Shown in pieces: positions 30,343-42,311 of a stretch of 64,000 bases of DNA (positions are counted from its first letter, which is position 1; each line of letters starts with the position of its first letter). Source of the stretch: Isoetes taiwanensis (lineage: Eukaryota; Streptophyta; Lycopodiopsida; Isoetales; Isoetaceae); NCBI GenBank assembly GCA_021234155.1, contig JAJEKV010000407.1, forward strand, positions 123,501 through 187,500, written 5' to 3'. Below the pieces are notes generated by a model. The model saw only the letters and a list, made by a program, of their open reading frames with translations, searched no databases and was not told the origin of the DNA. The position numbers and the translations under genes are program-made.

Positions 30343-30823
30343 ATGGTAACTTTGCAAGAACATCCTCGCTGGGCTGATCCGGAATACCTGCAAGCGTGCG
30401 GCAGAAATACGTGCACTTTTGATGATTTTTTTTGCAACTTTTGGGAGCATCGATGGCGTCACGGTCTAACCACAGAGCTTGCAAGGCAGCTGAGCAACTT
30501 CATTATCGATCGCTATACTCGTCATCTCCCTCCACTGGAGGAGATCAATTCGAGTCAGGCAAGGTTCAATTTAAGTGCTTTGGGACTTCTTGAACCCCCC
30601 TCAGATTTAGAAGATAGGCTAGAACAGTTGAAGGACATGCTTTTCCATGGTTTCATGGCCTACTCTCTCGGATCAAGATGTCGGGTCGGTCATTCCTACT
30701 AATGAGAAGAATAGGATTTATATCCTCATTGAACTTTACAACTTCCATTACAAATCTTTTGTGGATATTGGTAAGCTCCTATTCCGTTCCCTTGACTTCA
30801 ACATCCCGTGGTTCTTTGTCTAG
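30343..30823 (+). pseudogene. Island gene E, FWEHRW...LLEP family
   Basis: The frame starts MVTLQEHPRW. It has FDDFFCNFWEHRWRHG, LARQLSNFIIDRY, LSALGLLEPPSDLEDRLEQL and a C-terminal part YILIELYNFHYKSF, then KLLFRSLDFNIPWFFV. The last part is in another frame after an indel near 30695. About 160 residues in total. Gene F, cut by the Ty3 element, matches in order and spacing throughout. A small helical protein of unknown role; the Ty3 insertion shows that at least one copy is dispensable. Confidence 0.55.
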
Positions 30824-30959
30824 ATTCCCACACGGGATACAATTCCTTGGGATACACGTGACCTATGGCTACATAGCACACATCACATAATAACATTACA
30901 TATCACGTGAAGATACTCCATTGGAATATTTGTATAAACTAGATTTTCATAGAAATTAA

Positions 30960-31060
30960 GTATATAAGCAAGTGAGTTTCGTGTAATTAAGTTACATCTT
31001 CGTGTAATTAAGTGATTTTCGTGCAATTAAGTAATTAAGTAATATCTTCTACCATTTTCC
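30960..31060. repeat. Short AT-rich tandem repeats (GTGTAATTAAGT)
   Basis: Three to four units of TTTCGTGTAATTAAGT-like sequence downstream of gene E. A second AT-rich array of GGTATTATACTTCA units lies at about 31215-31310. Confidence 0.75.
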
Positions 31061-31098
31061 TTGTATTTTTTCATGTGATTGTTCTATTTGTGGTCATA

Positions 31099-31187
31099 TT
31101 CGCACCGTGCAGTAGCCACGCGGCGCGAAATCGCTTCGATTACAAATTATTGAAGTGCCTATTTCGCGACCGTGGCTACTGGGTAAA
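31099..31187. repeat. Palindromic GC-rich repeat pair 3
   Basis: Copies at 31099-31129 (TTCGCACCGTG...GCGCGAA) and 31162-31187 (TTTCGCGACCGTGGCTACTG). They also pair with each other: CAGTAGCCACG-CGCGAAAT in the first against ATTTCGCG-CGTGGCTACTG in the second, across about 33 bp. They sit about 275 bp after gene E. Confidence 0.78.
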
Positions 31188-31329
31188 AAATACAGATCCC
31201 GTTTTGTTACCACCAATCGAATGGTATAATACTTCAGCATTATTGGTATTATTCTTCATCATTCTTGGTATTATACTTCAACAGTATTAGTATTATACTT
31301 CAACATTATTGGATTCGTAGCTATAAATT

Positions 31330-31640
31330 CTTTCAGCTTGCTTTCACTTCTCACCTTTGTTCCATGTTTTCACCTTGCTTTCACTTCTTGGTCTTTGGTC
31401 TTCCTTTGTTCCTTGCCACTTGATCTTGATGTTTGTTCTTCGGTACTTCATCTTGTTCCTTGCTCTTGATCTTGCTACTTGATCTTGTTCCTTGCTTTCT
31501 TGCTCCATGATCTTCCTTCTTTTTTGATCTTCTTGCTCCTTGATCGTCCTTGATCCTTGCTTCTTGCTACTTGATCTTGATGCTCCTTGCTACTTGATCT
31601 TCGTGCTCCTTGTTCTTTGCTACTTGATCTTTCGTGCTTT
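31330..31640 (+). promoter_or_regulatory. Pyrimidine-rich tandem array leading into gene F
   Basis: About 300 bp of CTTGCTACTTGATCTT / TTGCTCCTTGATC units end at TTTTGCAAATG. A TATA-like GCTATAAATTC precedes it at 31320-31330. It parallels the array in front of gene E. Confidence 0.5.
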
Positions 31641-31645
31641 TGCAA

Positions 31646-31774
31646 ATGATTGGACCGAATCCTCCCCGGCACTCCGCGGAAGGCACGCAAGCATGCCCCT
31701 GCATTCTCAGGCGGCCGGAATGGATGAGCTATGGGACCATTTCTTGGAGTGGAGGTTGCGCCACGCAGCCCCAC
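31646..31774 (+). pseudogene. Island gene F, 5' part, split by the Ty3 element
   Basis: Coding trace DWTESSPALRGRH, then MDELWDHFLEWRLRHA, aligned to gene E (HPRWADPEYLQACGRN, FCNFWEHRWRHG). It is cut at the CCCAC target site and resumes at 42896. The first ATG is out of frame with the aligned part, so an indel near the start is likely. Confidence 0.6.
31770..31774. repeat. Target site duplication, left copy (CCCAC)
   Basis: CCCAC directly before the 5' LTR. The identical 5 bp follows the 3' LTR at 42891-42895. Five bp is the expected Ty3/gypsy integrase stagger. Confidence 0.95.
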
Positions 31775-32362
31775 TGTTAGTCCCTGTGCCTCCCCGTACA
31801 GGGACTATTCATGCATACTCTGACAGACGAGGTCAAGCTCAAGGATCCTCGGGCCAACCACGGGTCGACATCCAAGGCTCATCGCACAAGCAGCGAACCA
31901 CGCAGTCAAAGCCTTTTGTCAACAAGAGGCGCCCAGCCGGACAAGTGGCGACCCGTCCGCCGCGTCGGCGTCCCGGGCCAAGCGGATTCTAGGCACTTCA
32001 AGAGGCACCGCCAACATTCCTGCAAATCGGGCCTCCTTCCGTGAGTCGGGCACCGAGATCGGTGAGTGTCTATATTGGGCCCAAGGCCATTGTACTATAT
32101 ATATGAGTAGAGTTAGCTCATAAGTTTTTAGATGAGTTTTGAGTCTTGTCTCCTTTCGGTTTTCTCTCTATTTGAGAGCTCATGTATTTTCATCATTGAT
32201 ATCAAGGAAGCTTATCATCTTTCTCTCATTTGCTCTGTTCTCTTCTTTTTTCTTCTCTTTCAAAGAAATCCCGCGTGACATAGTCCCCGGACTCTCTGTT
32301 AGATCCACGGGTCCTCACAGAGGGTTTGTCTTCCGGGAGTTCCCGAACCCGGACCCCAAACA
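31775..32362 (+). repeat. 5' LTR
   Basis: Starts TGTTAG and ends AAACA (TG...CA). 588 bp against 579 bp for the 3' LTR. A TATA-like TACTATATATATGAG lies near 32090-32105 for transcription start. Differences from the partner are largely one- to three-base indels, many in G/C runs, plus a variable region in the first 220 bp. Confidence 0.95.
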
Positions 32363-32363
32363 C

Positions 32364-32382
32364 CATGCGCCGGGCCGCCGTC
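32364..32382 (+). promoter_or_regulatory. Candidate primer-binding site
   Basis: The sequence just inside the LTR, ATGCGCCGGGCCGCCG, resembles a degraded TGGCGCCGTTGCCGGG site (complement of tRNA-Asp 3' end, used by many plant Ty3 elements). Position is right; match is imperfect. Confidence 0.4.
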
Positions 32383-32566
32383 TGATTTTTATCCTACTTT
32401 CTTTCGCCGCCATATGCGTCCGTAATTTCACGCCGGGAAGAAACTCCTTTCTGACGACCTCGGTTGAGCCATCGGCGTCGGGAAACCGTTCGTGGACATG
32501 TATGGATCCGCTTTATGACATAGGGAGGCCATCTTGGTCTAGGGCTCAGTCCGGGCCACCCACCCC

Positions 32567-34514
32567 GTGTCCGGGCCTGCGTCCGGTTCCGCCCCCAAGC
32601 GTGCAAACATTGCTCACAACCTCGGTCCCCTCATCACTATCAGAGGAGCCTTATCCCGGCTCAACCTTCTCAACCGTGCTTTTCACACCCACGAACATGC
32701 CTACATCCATCATTCTTCAGGCCATACGCCTCTTCGCCAAGAATCATCATCTCCCCCGGGTGGGCACGGCTATCCGCATGTCTCCTTTGCGCCTACCCAG
32801 GAATATCCTTTCCCTACGTTTCCCACTGCTCTTCCTGTTTACAACCTTACAGATCTCAAAACCAATGCTCCGGCTACTTCAGTTTCTCAACCGCAGTCAC
32901 CCCTTCATCAGGGTCCGTCAGGCACAATGCCACATCCACCTCAACCTCAATATCCTCACTATACTGTTCCTGTCCAGCCCAGCACTTTCACATCTACCTT
33001 TCAGACTCTGAAACTGACTTATCCCACCTTTGGCAACACGAAAGGCAAACCGTTAGACCAAAGTGCTCAGGCCCACATGGAAGAATTTGAGGCTCTAGCT
33101 GTCCTAAATGGTCATGCGCAACCTCAACTGAAATTCCACATCTTTTCCACCACCCTGCGTGGCTCTCCTCACCAATGGCTCATGTCCAACAAAAGCCATT
33201 GGAAACAAGACTGGTCCGAAATGCGCACTGCTTTTCTGTCTCATTACGGAACCACGGATGATGATCAACTTCATCTCAAGCAACTCAATGAACTTCAACA
33301 AGAGCCCACTGAGTCCGCCCGGGATTTTATGGATCGACTTCACATTCTCGCTAAGTAAGCTCAAGGAGTACCCTACACGAGAGCCGGATTTTTGGTCCGG
33401 TTTCTCCAAGGACTTCCTCCTGCTATTCGACTCATGACTGAATACCTGCGTCCAAAAACTTTGGAGCAGGCTATCGACCTTGTCAATCACTCCGTCAATG
33501 TTTCCTCCCGAGGCGTGGCTCTTCAAGAGCTCCCGTTCATTCCACCCGTCATGGTTCCACAAACCAAACATTCAGCCTCAACACACTAATCCACAGCGCA
33601 GTCAAATCTGGTGCCATATTTGCAAATATCAAGGCCATTTGGCCAATGAGTGCAACTCCACCAATGGCCCGCCTCATTGCAAGCGATGCAACATGTGCAA
33701 TCATGCCACGGAAGAGTGCACTCGCACTCATCCCACACCGTTCCGCAACAAAATGGTTTATCAAGTGCAAACCACACCTCAGCAACAATCGCACTATCAG
33801 CAGCCACCTCTTCAGGTGCAGCCCACGCAACTCTATCAGCAACAGGACCAACCACGGGGATCCAACCAACGTCCTCCTTTTGATCCTTCTAAAGCTCGGT
33901 GTTATCTTTGGCCAAGAATGGGGTCATACCACCACGGCATGTCCTCAACTTCCACAAGTTCGTGCATGACTTTCGGTACAAATCAGACCACATCGGTCCA
34001 CCTCACGGCTTACCAACTCTGGCTAGCTAATGGCAAACAAGGCCCGCGACCAGTTCTTAAGAAGCCACCAAGAGCGCCTCAGCAATCACGCTATCAACCA
34101 GCTCCAGCAAATCAACCTCAGCTGGATCAACAAGCCCAAGAGGAAATTTTTCAGGCACTTAATCCTCCAGTCCAGCCGTCCAATTGGGTTGGTTTAGTTT
34201 CACGCCAGACCAAGGCATCACGTCCCTTGACTATTATTCAGAAGGGCACGCAACCTGCCTTTGCAGTTGACACCATTCCTCATGGGGACGAAAAAAAGGT
34301 TCACTTTGCACCTGACTTGGAAAAGCTCATGCCACATGTCATGCCCAAAGTTCGCCAAAGCATTTTGAACCTCATGCAAGCTGCTGAAGGCCGCACATTG
34401 GCAAATGTTCATGCCACCACTAGAGCTCAACAAAGACAAGATACACCTTCCACATCTCAACCTCCACGCTCTCAGACATATCCCAATATTGCAGCCGAGG
34501 TTGACCTACTCTAA
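32567..34514 (+). pseudogene. Ty3 gag with two zinc knuckles
   Basis: A Pro-rich N-terminal region precedes the retrotransposon-gag core (HQWLMSNKSHWKQDWSEMRT, then FLSHYGTTDDDQL and ESARDFMDRL). After a frameshift near 33360-33390 come two CX2CX4HX4C knuckles: CHICKYQGHLANEC (33609-33650) and CKRCNMCNHATEEC (33679-33720). It would form the virus-like particle and bind element RNA. Confidence 0.88.
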
Positions 34515-34689
34515 AGAAGTTCTTTGCCCCGCCACGCACTCCCCGCACTTGGAACCAGCAGATCCTTTTTCTCATGTACCTCTCGAACTCCAAGAGGAGC
34601 TCGCCAAGATCAAAATTCCTTTAAGCTTGGCAACCATTTTAAAACTCGTCCCCTCTCAAGGACCGGTTACCACTCCCAACCTGTTTTAG

Positions 34690-35110
34690 TTGGGGCTGTG
34701 GCTACCTCTACACCCACGGTCCATGCCACGGTGGGAAATCAACAAGTCAACCATGTTCAAATCGATGGAGGTAGTGCGGTCAATCTCATCACGGATAAAC
34801 TCCGCAAAACAAATGGGCATCACACAACTCTTTCGTGCCCCATATGACATCAAATTGGCTAATGGCCACATCACGAGACCTCAAGGCGTCACACCTATTC
34901 TTCACATCAACATAGGTGATCTCCGCTTTCCCATGGAATTTGGAGTGTGGAAAGCTGGCGAAGATCCAGGTGACTATGAAATGCTGGTAGGCAGACCTTT
35001 TCTCCGCCAGGCAAAGAGTATCCATTACTGGGCCACGGACCAGTTAGTCATCACTGATGGTCATCTCAATGCCACCATGGACTTGCAAACAAAGGGGATC
35101 ATTTACGTTG
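34690..35110 (+). pseudogene. Ty3 aspartic protease
   Basis: Active-site motif VQIDGGSAVNLI near 34757-34790 (DGGS in place of DTGS/DSGA, common in plant Ty3) and the flap-end motif MLVGRPFL near 34981-35004. The two parts are in different frames, with a frameshift near 34800. Confidence 0.85.
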
Positions 35111-35639
35111 ACAATGCGGAACCTTCTCTCGCATACCGCATTCCGAAGAAGCTCAGAATATTTATCAAGTTCAGGCTCCACCTGCGAGGATGCCTCTGTC
35201 ATCCTACCCCGAATATGCTGATCCTTGGGGAGAAATGACTCTTGATCAGGACCAGGCTGTGGCTGCCTTGCTTGACCCCTACCTGGCTCCTTGCAATCGA
35301 ATCCAACGCGTTGATCACTTTTCAGATCCTGCCACTCCTGCAACTCCTGTTGATGTACACGCTGTCATGAAGCAACCACTGCTAGATGACACTGAGCAAC
35401 CTCTCTTTTTCACCACGCAAAGTGCCACGATCCGTTATGCTCCAACCTCCCGCACACATTGTCCAGATACGAAGTCATACCCCATATTGGACTCGGTCGA
35501 GATTGTGGACGTTGGCAACAATCAACCTGGCCCGCAAGATTGCCGCAAACCTTCCGCTCCTTATCGTAACAAGGCCCGCCACGCTGTTTCAAAAAATTCA
35601 AAAACACATTTTACCGGAGTTACAAAGATCTTCGGGAAT

Positions 35640-36960
35640 CAACAAAAGCTTGGGGAACTCACCATTCCTACCAAATCTGATGCACCGATTGTAGCAACGG
35701 CGATGCATCGGCTCAACCCTAATTACGGTGCGGATCGTCCAAGGCGGAAATTGACAAACTCCTTGTTGCGGGTTTGATCTATGAGGTCAAACATTCGAAT
35801 GGGTGAGCCCCATCGCCATTGCCCTTAAGCACAATGGTACGATCCGCGTGCGGTGGACTATCGGAAACTCAATCGGGCCACGGGCGTGATCATTTTCCAC
35901 TTCCCTTCACCCCACCAAGTTACGGAAGAAGTGGCTGGACATGAGATGTACTCCTTTATGGATCGTTTTTCGGCTACAATCAGATCTCCATCAAAGTCGA
36001 TCAACTCAAGACCACTTTCACCACCCCGTAAAAGCACTTTTGCCTACAAGGTGGTTCCTTTTGGATTATCCAACTCTCCTTCAACATTTCAACGATCATG
36101 CTCTCAGTTTTTCATGATTTCATGAAGGAAAATCCCTTCTTGCAAATTTTTCAAGATGACTTCTCGCCTACTGAGTTCCATGGCTGACCATTTGGATAAA
36201 TTGGAACTCGTCTTCCAGAAATGTGATGAGTCCGGCATTAGTCTCAATCCTGAGAAATGCACCTTTTGCGTCACTTCTGGTGTTCTGTTAGGCCATGTTG
36301 TCAGCAAAGCAGGCATCACCACTGATCCTGCCAAAATCAGTTGTGTGCTCAAAGCTCAAGCACCAGCCAATATCAAAGAGACATGCTCTTTCCTGGGAAA
36401 GGTCAATTATTACTCCACCTTCATACCTGGACTGGCAGCCATTGCCGATCCCATTCATAAACTCACGGGTGACGAATCCACCTGGGCTTGGAATTCCCAG
36501 GCGGAAGCGGCTTTCCAACAGCTGAAGCTTTTGCTTACTCAGGCACCGGTTCTTGTTCCTCCTCAATGGGACAAGCCCTTTCACGTTCATGTCGATGTCT
36601 CGGCGTTTGCTATTGGAGCTGTTCTTTCTCAAGCATATGATGCGCACACTGATAAATCAAATCGCTACGCCAGTAGAAAACTCAATTCTCGCTGGCGCAA
36701 CTATTCTCGCCACGGGCGTGAAGCTTTGGGTCTCATTTTTTCAGGTCCAACGCTTCCGTCATTACCTTTTGGGCAGTCAAATCAAGTTCTTTGTGGACCA
36801 CCAAGCACTTCTCTATTTGATCAACAAGTCCACGCCCACGGGCCGCATTGCTCGTTGGGTCCTTCTTCTCCAAGAATTTGCTCCTTTTGAAATCGTTCAT
36901 AAGGCTGGCAAATCTCATGTTGTTCCGGATTATCTTTCACGCATCCACACGGATGATCCC
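35640..36960 (+). pseudogene. Ty3 reverse transcriptase and RNase H
   Basis: RT parts: DYRKLNRAT (about 35852), YSFMDRFS, FAYKVVPFGLSNSPSTFQR, then FQDD at 36149-36160 where YVDD/YMDD is expected. The thumb follows (SLNPEKCTF, FLGKVNYY), then RNase H (FHVHVDVSAFAIGAVLSQ, FFVDHQALLYL, VVPDYLSRI). At least five frame changes. The F-Q change at the catalytic box is beyond what frameshifts explain and suggests loss of activity. Confidence 0.9.
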
Positions 36961-37199
36961 GCAACAGGGGTCTCAGACGCCTTCCCTGATGCTCAACTCT
37001 TTTTAGTCACGGCAACACCACATTGGTTCCATGACTTTCAGCAGCACCTCCTCGCTGTGTGCTCTTCCACCGTAAGGCTAGACGCTCTCTCCCATGGCGA
37101 CAATCCCTTGTCGCCATCAATTTCTCCAGAGGTCCGTGACTACACCATGGTTGCCGGACATCTCTACAAAGGGGGTAAGGACACCATCCTTCGACGCCG

Positions 37200-38297
37200 T
37201 GGTTCTACCTCATGAAGTTCCGGACATTGTATGAGAAGCTCATCAAGGGCTCGGTGGTGGTCATTTTCATGGTGACACCCACGACGAAAAATCCTTCTCC
37301 GGGTATTATTGGCCCACGCTCTTCAAAGATGCTCACGCCACGCCCAAGACGTGTGACGCTTGCCGGGTGGTGGGGCGCCACGCCCGTGGACGCTCTTCCC
37401 TTGACGCCCGGCCGCCACGCCACTTCCCCCAGCAAATGGGGCATGGACTTTGTGGGACCTATAGATCCTCCCCGCGAGGCACACTCGTGCTCGATACATT
37501 CGGTTCTCACCGACCACGCCACCAAATGGGCGGAAGCTTGTGCACTCCCTGCATAACACCGCTGCAAAACACGGCTAGAGTCCTCTATCAACAAATCATC
37601 ACGCGATTCGGCCGCCCTACGGGAGCGGGTGGACCGTGGTGTTCATTTCATCAATCATACTATCAAAGAGCTAACGGATTATCTCCCCGATACATCATCA
37701 CAAGAGCACACCTTACTATCCTCAAGGCAATGGGTTGGCGAAAGCACCAACAAAACTCGGTCACCATTCTCAAGAAAATTTGTGACGCTTCCCCGCACGC
37801 ATTGGCGACAAAACTACCCATCGTTCTTTGGGCCTACAATACTTGTTTCAAGATTGCTCACGGGTCACACTCCTTTTAAATTGGTTTATGGTCGAAGCTC
37901 TCATGCCATTTCAATATATCCTTCCAACACTCCGCGTTTTCAATGGCTAACGATCATAATCCACCAATTTGCTCTCAAAGAACGGGTCTATCAATTAGAA
38001 CAGTTGGATGAACTTCAAGGGATGCTTATATTCGTGTTCTTCATGGACAACGAGCTTGCAAAAATCCTTACATGACAAACGTTTGAAGACAAAAACATTC
38101 AAAGAAGGAGATTTGGTTCTTCTTTATGATTCCGTACAAAAAATTTTTAGGGCAAACTCAAGTTTCGTTGGTTTGGCCCTTATCAAATTGTTCAAGTGGT
38201 TAGACCAAGCCGTCTTCCAACTAAATTGAAGTTAGATGGCACTCCATTACCTACATTGGTTAATGGTTTTCGTCTCAAAGCATTTCATCACACGTAG
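37200..38297 (+). pseudogene. Ty3 integrase with GPY/F module
   Basis: HHCC zinc part around GHFHGDTHDEKSFSGYYWP and CDACR (about 37255-37360). Catalytic core GMDFVGPI (37440-37460), then TDHATKWAEA, then DRGVHFINHTIKELT and a degraded GESTNKT. The C-terminal WFGPYQIVQVVRPSRLP is a GPY/F module, ending at TAG 38295-38297. Split over all three frames. Confidence 0.9.
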
Positions 38298-38469
38298 AAA
38301 GTGAACATCAACACACAGAGACGAGTTCAAGAAGCAAACACCACGACAGAAGTGACTAGAAAGGCGGTAGATTATATTATAGTGGAGATTTTTTACAAAA
38401 TGTGGGCGCTGACCCAGCTTATTTCCGCTATGGGCACGCCCTATATACAAAAAACGGCCTCGAGCCCTA

Positions 38470-39065
38470 TCTACTCAGTCCTAAGAGGAAAAACCCTCTA
38501 CTCGGGGTTGGAGCAGAGGTAATGCGAGGAGATGGTAGAGGTTCACCCGATCGGATCCCGAAGGTGTGCGTAACCACCTCCATCCCGTTGGTCTTCTGCG
38601 GGATGTTCAGCCATCCCCAAGACACCAACCGCCCATGCGAATGCCACGGTTGCCAGGCAGCGCCAGAGATCCGCACAATTCATCTTACAAGTGATCCACT
38701 CGACGCGGTTAGTGGGCATGGTGCAATCTTCGTTCAAGCCGCCAGCCGGCCATACCGGCGCCACCGGATGCCTTCGTTTCTCTCGGTTCGCCTTATATAG
38801 CCAATCGAGGAACTCCTTGTCGACGTGGACCAATCACACAACTTCGCCAACGTGTTTGCAATGCAAGGTTGTTTTAAAATGAGAATCGTTTTCTCCCGCC
38901 CGCATATCTAGCCATGGTACCTTCCTCGACACATTCCTTTTTAATGATATCCCACCGAAGTTGCCAAAGATTGAATGCCATTCCTTCTTTCCACGCCCGT
39001 CGAACATTAATGGGTGTCCTTTGCCATCTGTCACATCCGATCTTTCTTACACGTCTCATCCTCAC
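38470..39065 (-). pseudogene. Antisense ORF inside the Ty3 element, gene C/D family
   Basis: On the minus strand, broken frames read MRMRRVRKIGCDRW, then MPTNRVEWITCKMNCADLWRC, then (other frames) RGIRMGGWCLGDG and NGMEVVTHTFGIRSGE. These follow gene C/D in order: ITC.M....L..C, RGIP...W, then VVIH...R. Extra ORFs, some antisense, between integrase and 3' LTR are known for Tat-type elements, but a shared family with neighbouring non-LTR genes is unexpected. At least three frameshifts. Confidence 0.5.
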
Positions 39066-39239
39066 CGTTCATTGCTTCTCCCTTACGTTTTTGGGACTTA
39101 GCCAAATTTTTGCCTCTCAATACCCTTCTTTTCGCATCTTTTGATACCCCGCACCATCAATCGGTTCCGGCCAAGACTCTTCATACCTCTTTCGCCTCGG
39201 TTGTTAAGCCCTAAAATACACCTTTTCGTTCCTCTGCGC

Positions 39240-42150
39240 CCCCGTCCTCCGTGCTTTCGACTTTTTCGTCTTCCGCCTTTGGCATCTCTCTTCGTTTCGC
39301 GACATCATTCCCATGGCTGCCCCAAGATTTTCTACACTTGCTCATCGCTCCCAAGGATCCGGCCCTTTTTGCATCTGTATCCTTCTTGGCGCCCACTTTT
39401 CGTGAAGCCCTTGTTGGCCCAAATAAAGAAGTTGCTGAACGACACCAGCTTCTTAATTCTCTCACATGGAACTTCCGCTCCAAATCCCCCGACCCTGTGC
39501 CAGCTTCATCGCCAATATCGTTAACAGCCCGCTAAGGTTACACCATCGCGGGTCGATGGCACCACTATTTCATTGACTCAACATTTGATTTCTGAGGTAT
39601 TTCATATTCCCTTGCACACTCCTTTTGTGTATCATGGTCCGCTATACGTGATATTGATGTCACGTAGTTTGGTGCACCCGCTATCATGCCAATGTCCATC
39701 GCCCCGACCAATATCGACAAGCCTCACGAGACCTTTGTTAAATTTCTGTGGCGAAAATTCCTTGGGTATTCTATCAAGAACACCCATATCAATAAGCCTT
39801 TCTATAACCTGGTCCTCACTGCTACACACTCCAAACACCACATAGATTGGCCCCAAATGATGTTCTATCGTCTTCTCCAAGAAATGGACCGCCTTCGGGG
39901 TACCACTTCCATTTCTGAAGTTTCTGTGGGAGGGCACTTTCAAGCCCTCATCCGTCATTACTTCCCTCCCACACCACAAAATTCTCATAATTCCACTCAG
40001 CGCTCCCTTCCAATCACTCACCAAGTTGGCACATCACGCCCGTCTTCCCCGTCATGACCACGGTCACACTTTCGTGTCACCTTGTCTCTTCCTCCGCTAC
40101 ACCATCCACTTCACGCCATTTTTCCCCTGACCTCCCAAACCCGGGCAGCGCATTGGCTCCACCACCACAACACCCCGCCGGGCTTGTTGTATCAAGATCG
40201 GCCAGGATGCTCTGCTGCTGCTCTTAAGTTACAAGAATCCCAAGACGCTCTTATGAGCGGGGTTCAACGCACTCGAGGCCTCTCGATGCGGTACACCAAG
40301 ACCTTCGCCGCAGAAGCGCCCCAAGTTGCAACTTTGAGGCCAAACTTCAAGACAAGCATGAAGCTCTCTTACGGGGCTCATGCCGATCTCAAAAGTACAC
40401 AAGCTCAAGTCAGCCAACTCGCTAGAGATCGCCGGGCTCGGCTCGGTCAGAAATTCAGACTTTATTGGAGCACAACAAGTCCAAAGCCGCTCCTCGAAAG
40501 TACCAGGACGCAGATATTGCTAAACTCAATGCCTTGTACTCGGAATCGTGAAAATTTCAGCACTCAAGTTCAAAATCTTTCGGCCCGGGGCGCTCAAAGT
40601 CAGCCTCCTTGGACGGCTCGACTTTCTATTACTGAGACCTCTCGGCCACCTCTCTTCAAGATCACTTCTATGAGAGGTGCGTAAACGTAAAATACTTGAT
40701 GACGCGGAGATTGCGGGTGGTTTCGTCTCAATACACCGGGGAAATCTTCCTCCCGTGTCAATCCTTCTCGGGGAACGGTCCGTGACGATCCGCCGCTACT
40801 TGAAAAGGACAATCGGATCCGTGATCTCGAACAACAAATTGCGGCAAGCTATTGATCTGGGATGAGGCTCAAGCAAAACTTGGCGCCCAGACTGCAATTC
40901 TTCACAGAATGCCAGTTGACTTCCCAGCTCCCTCCTGCTATCATGATTATGTGGTTGCTCGACGCCACCTCTTCCTTTCAAAGTGGCACGCGGCCGATGG
41001 CCCTGTGGATATTCCACTAAGCAGTGCTGATTTTCTTCGGATTTGGCCAGAACTCTCCATTGAAGACAAAGGGTTGTGGCTGCGGCCCTTGTCGCCTTTG
41101 ATCTCATACACCGCGGCCGATCCGGACTTTCTCACCTTCGAGTGGTTCAGCCCATGGCTTACATCTTTCATGATTTCTATCCGGGTGATACACGGGAAAA
41201 CTTTGGAAATGGGCCACGCCCGCTTTTTCGTGGTGACCCCATCTGCGCCAATGGGTGCTTCAGATAGCAATCCATATCTTGCGGATCCCGCCGCACTCCA
41301 AACTCTTCATCGAGGTACATGCACCGAAGCTTGCCAATCATTTATCCCTCGGCAAGCGGAAGCGGCCAGAACAAATTAGGAAGTATCTAGGACATCCCAA
41401 GATCTTCCCTATGCTCAAATTTATATGCAGCACTCGCGGGTTACAATCGGTTACAAGCTCGTTGGATAGCAAGACGGTCCCCACGGGATGGGATAGCCCT
41501 CTGTCAACTCAACTCTCACCGCTTCTCTTTGGGATCGTTGGTGTCGGGCACTTGATCCAGATCTCGCGAGCCAATTCCGGGGTGGAGATCAAGCCAAGAA
41601 CCCACGCCCACGGGCATGGTTCCTTCTCCCTATGCTTCCCTCGGGCGCACCTCCACGCCCGGGTTCTGACTTTCGATTGGCGCCTTCCTTTTTGGACCAA
41701 GGTCATGGATGGTCATGCGGCCGGACACCACCTCGGATCTCGACGGATCTCCGGTGGGATCCACGTTTTGTTCGGCCGCTCACATTGGGAAGAAGGTGCC
41801 ACTCGGACAACACCACCAATTGGATCTACATTGCTAATGAGCGTGGTTGGCAACAGCGCTGGCGGATGCGCTTCATGGTCTCAACACCTTCTTGCGGAAT
41901 GCCTCCACCTCACCCGATCCTTGTCCATCTTCAAGCAGGATTTTGCGCCGCCCTCAAATGCATTTTGCTAAGCTCCTTAAATCGGCGTCCCATTTTTCAT
42001 CGCAATCCAAATGCGGTCGCGATTGCCTTTGGCCTTGAGACTGTCTCCTCATGGAATGTCGATGACGTTTCTTGGGCGCCCACGCCGCCCTTGAAGACAT
42101 GGTCCGCTCTCGCTTTCTTATAGATGCCGATCCCTGCCTTTGGCCAAAAC
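39240..42150 (+). pseudogene. Extra sense ORF region of the Ty3 element
   Basis: Nearly 3 kb of frameshifted coding-like sequence. One part reads FVKFLWRKFLGYSI, then HIDWPQMMFYRLLQEMDRL, reminiscent of the putative plant transposon protein domain found in extra ORFs of Ty3 elements. A Gln/Ala-rich coiled-coil-like part follows (about 40200-40560). Downstream parts include FLTFEWFSPWLTSFM and a Pro-rich end. Role unknown. Family match is tentative. Confidence 0.45.
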
Positions 42151-42300
42151 ACTCCTCAAGCTCTTCAATCACGCCAGGATCTCATCAGGCCCGGTACCAT
42201 AATGGTGCCCGTCCTCACTCCCGTGGAGGATCACTTTGAGGCGATGGCTTCCGCCCTCGGCAAACGCTTCCTCCTTTTCTTCACTCACGAAAGTGTCGTT

Positions 42301-42311
42301 TGGTGGGGGAG
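42301..42311 (+). promoter_or_regulatory. Polypurine tract
   Basis: TGGTGGGGGAG directly upstream of the 3' LTR, the expected plus-strand primer position. Confidence 0.8.

Noticed and set aside
31475-31774. Minus-strand Ser/Lys-rich open frame
   Set aside because: It is the complement of the CT-rich array and of gene F; repeat composition explains it.
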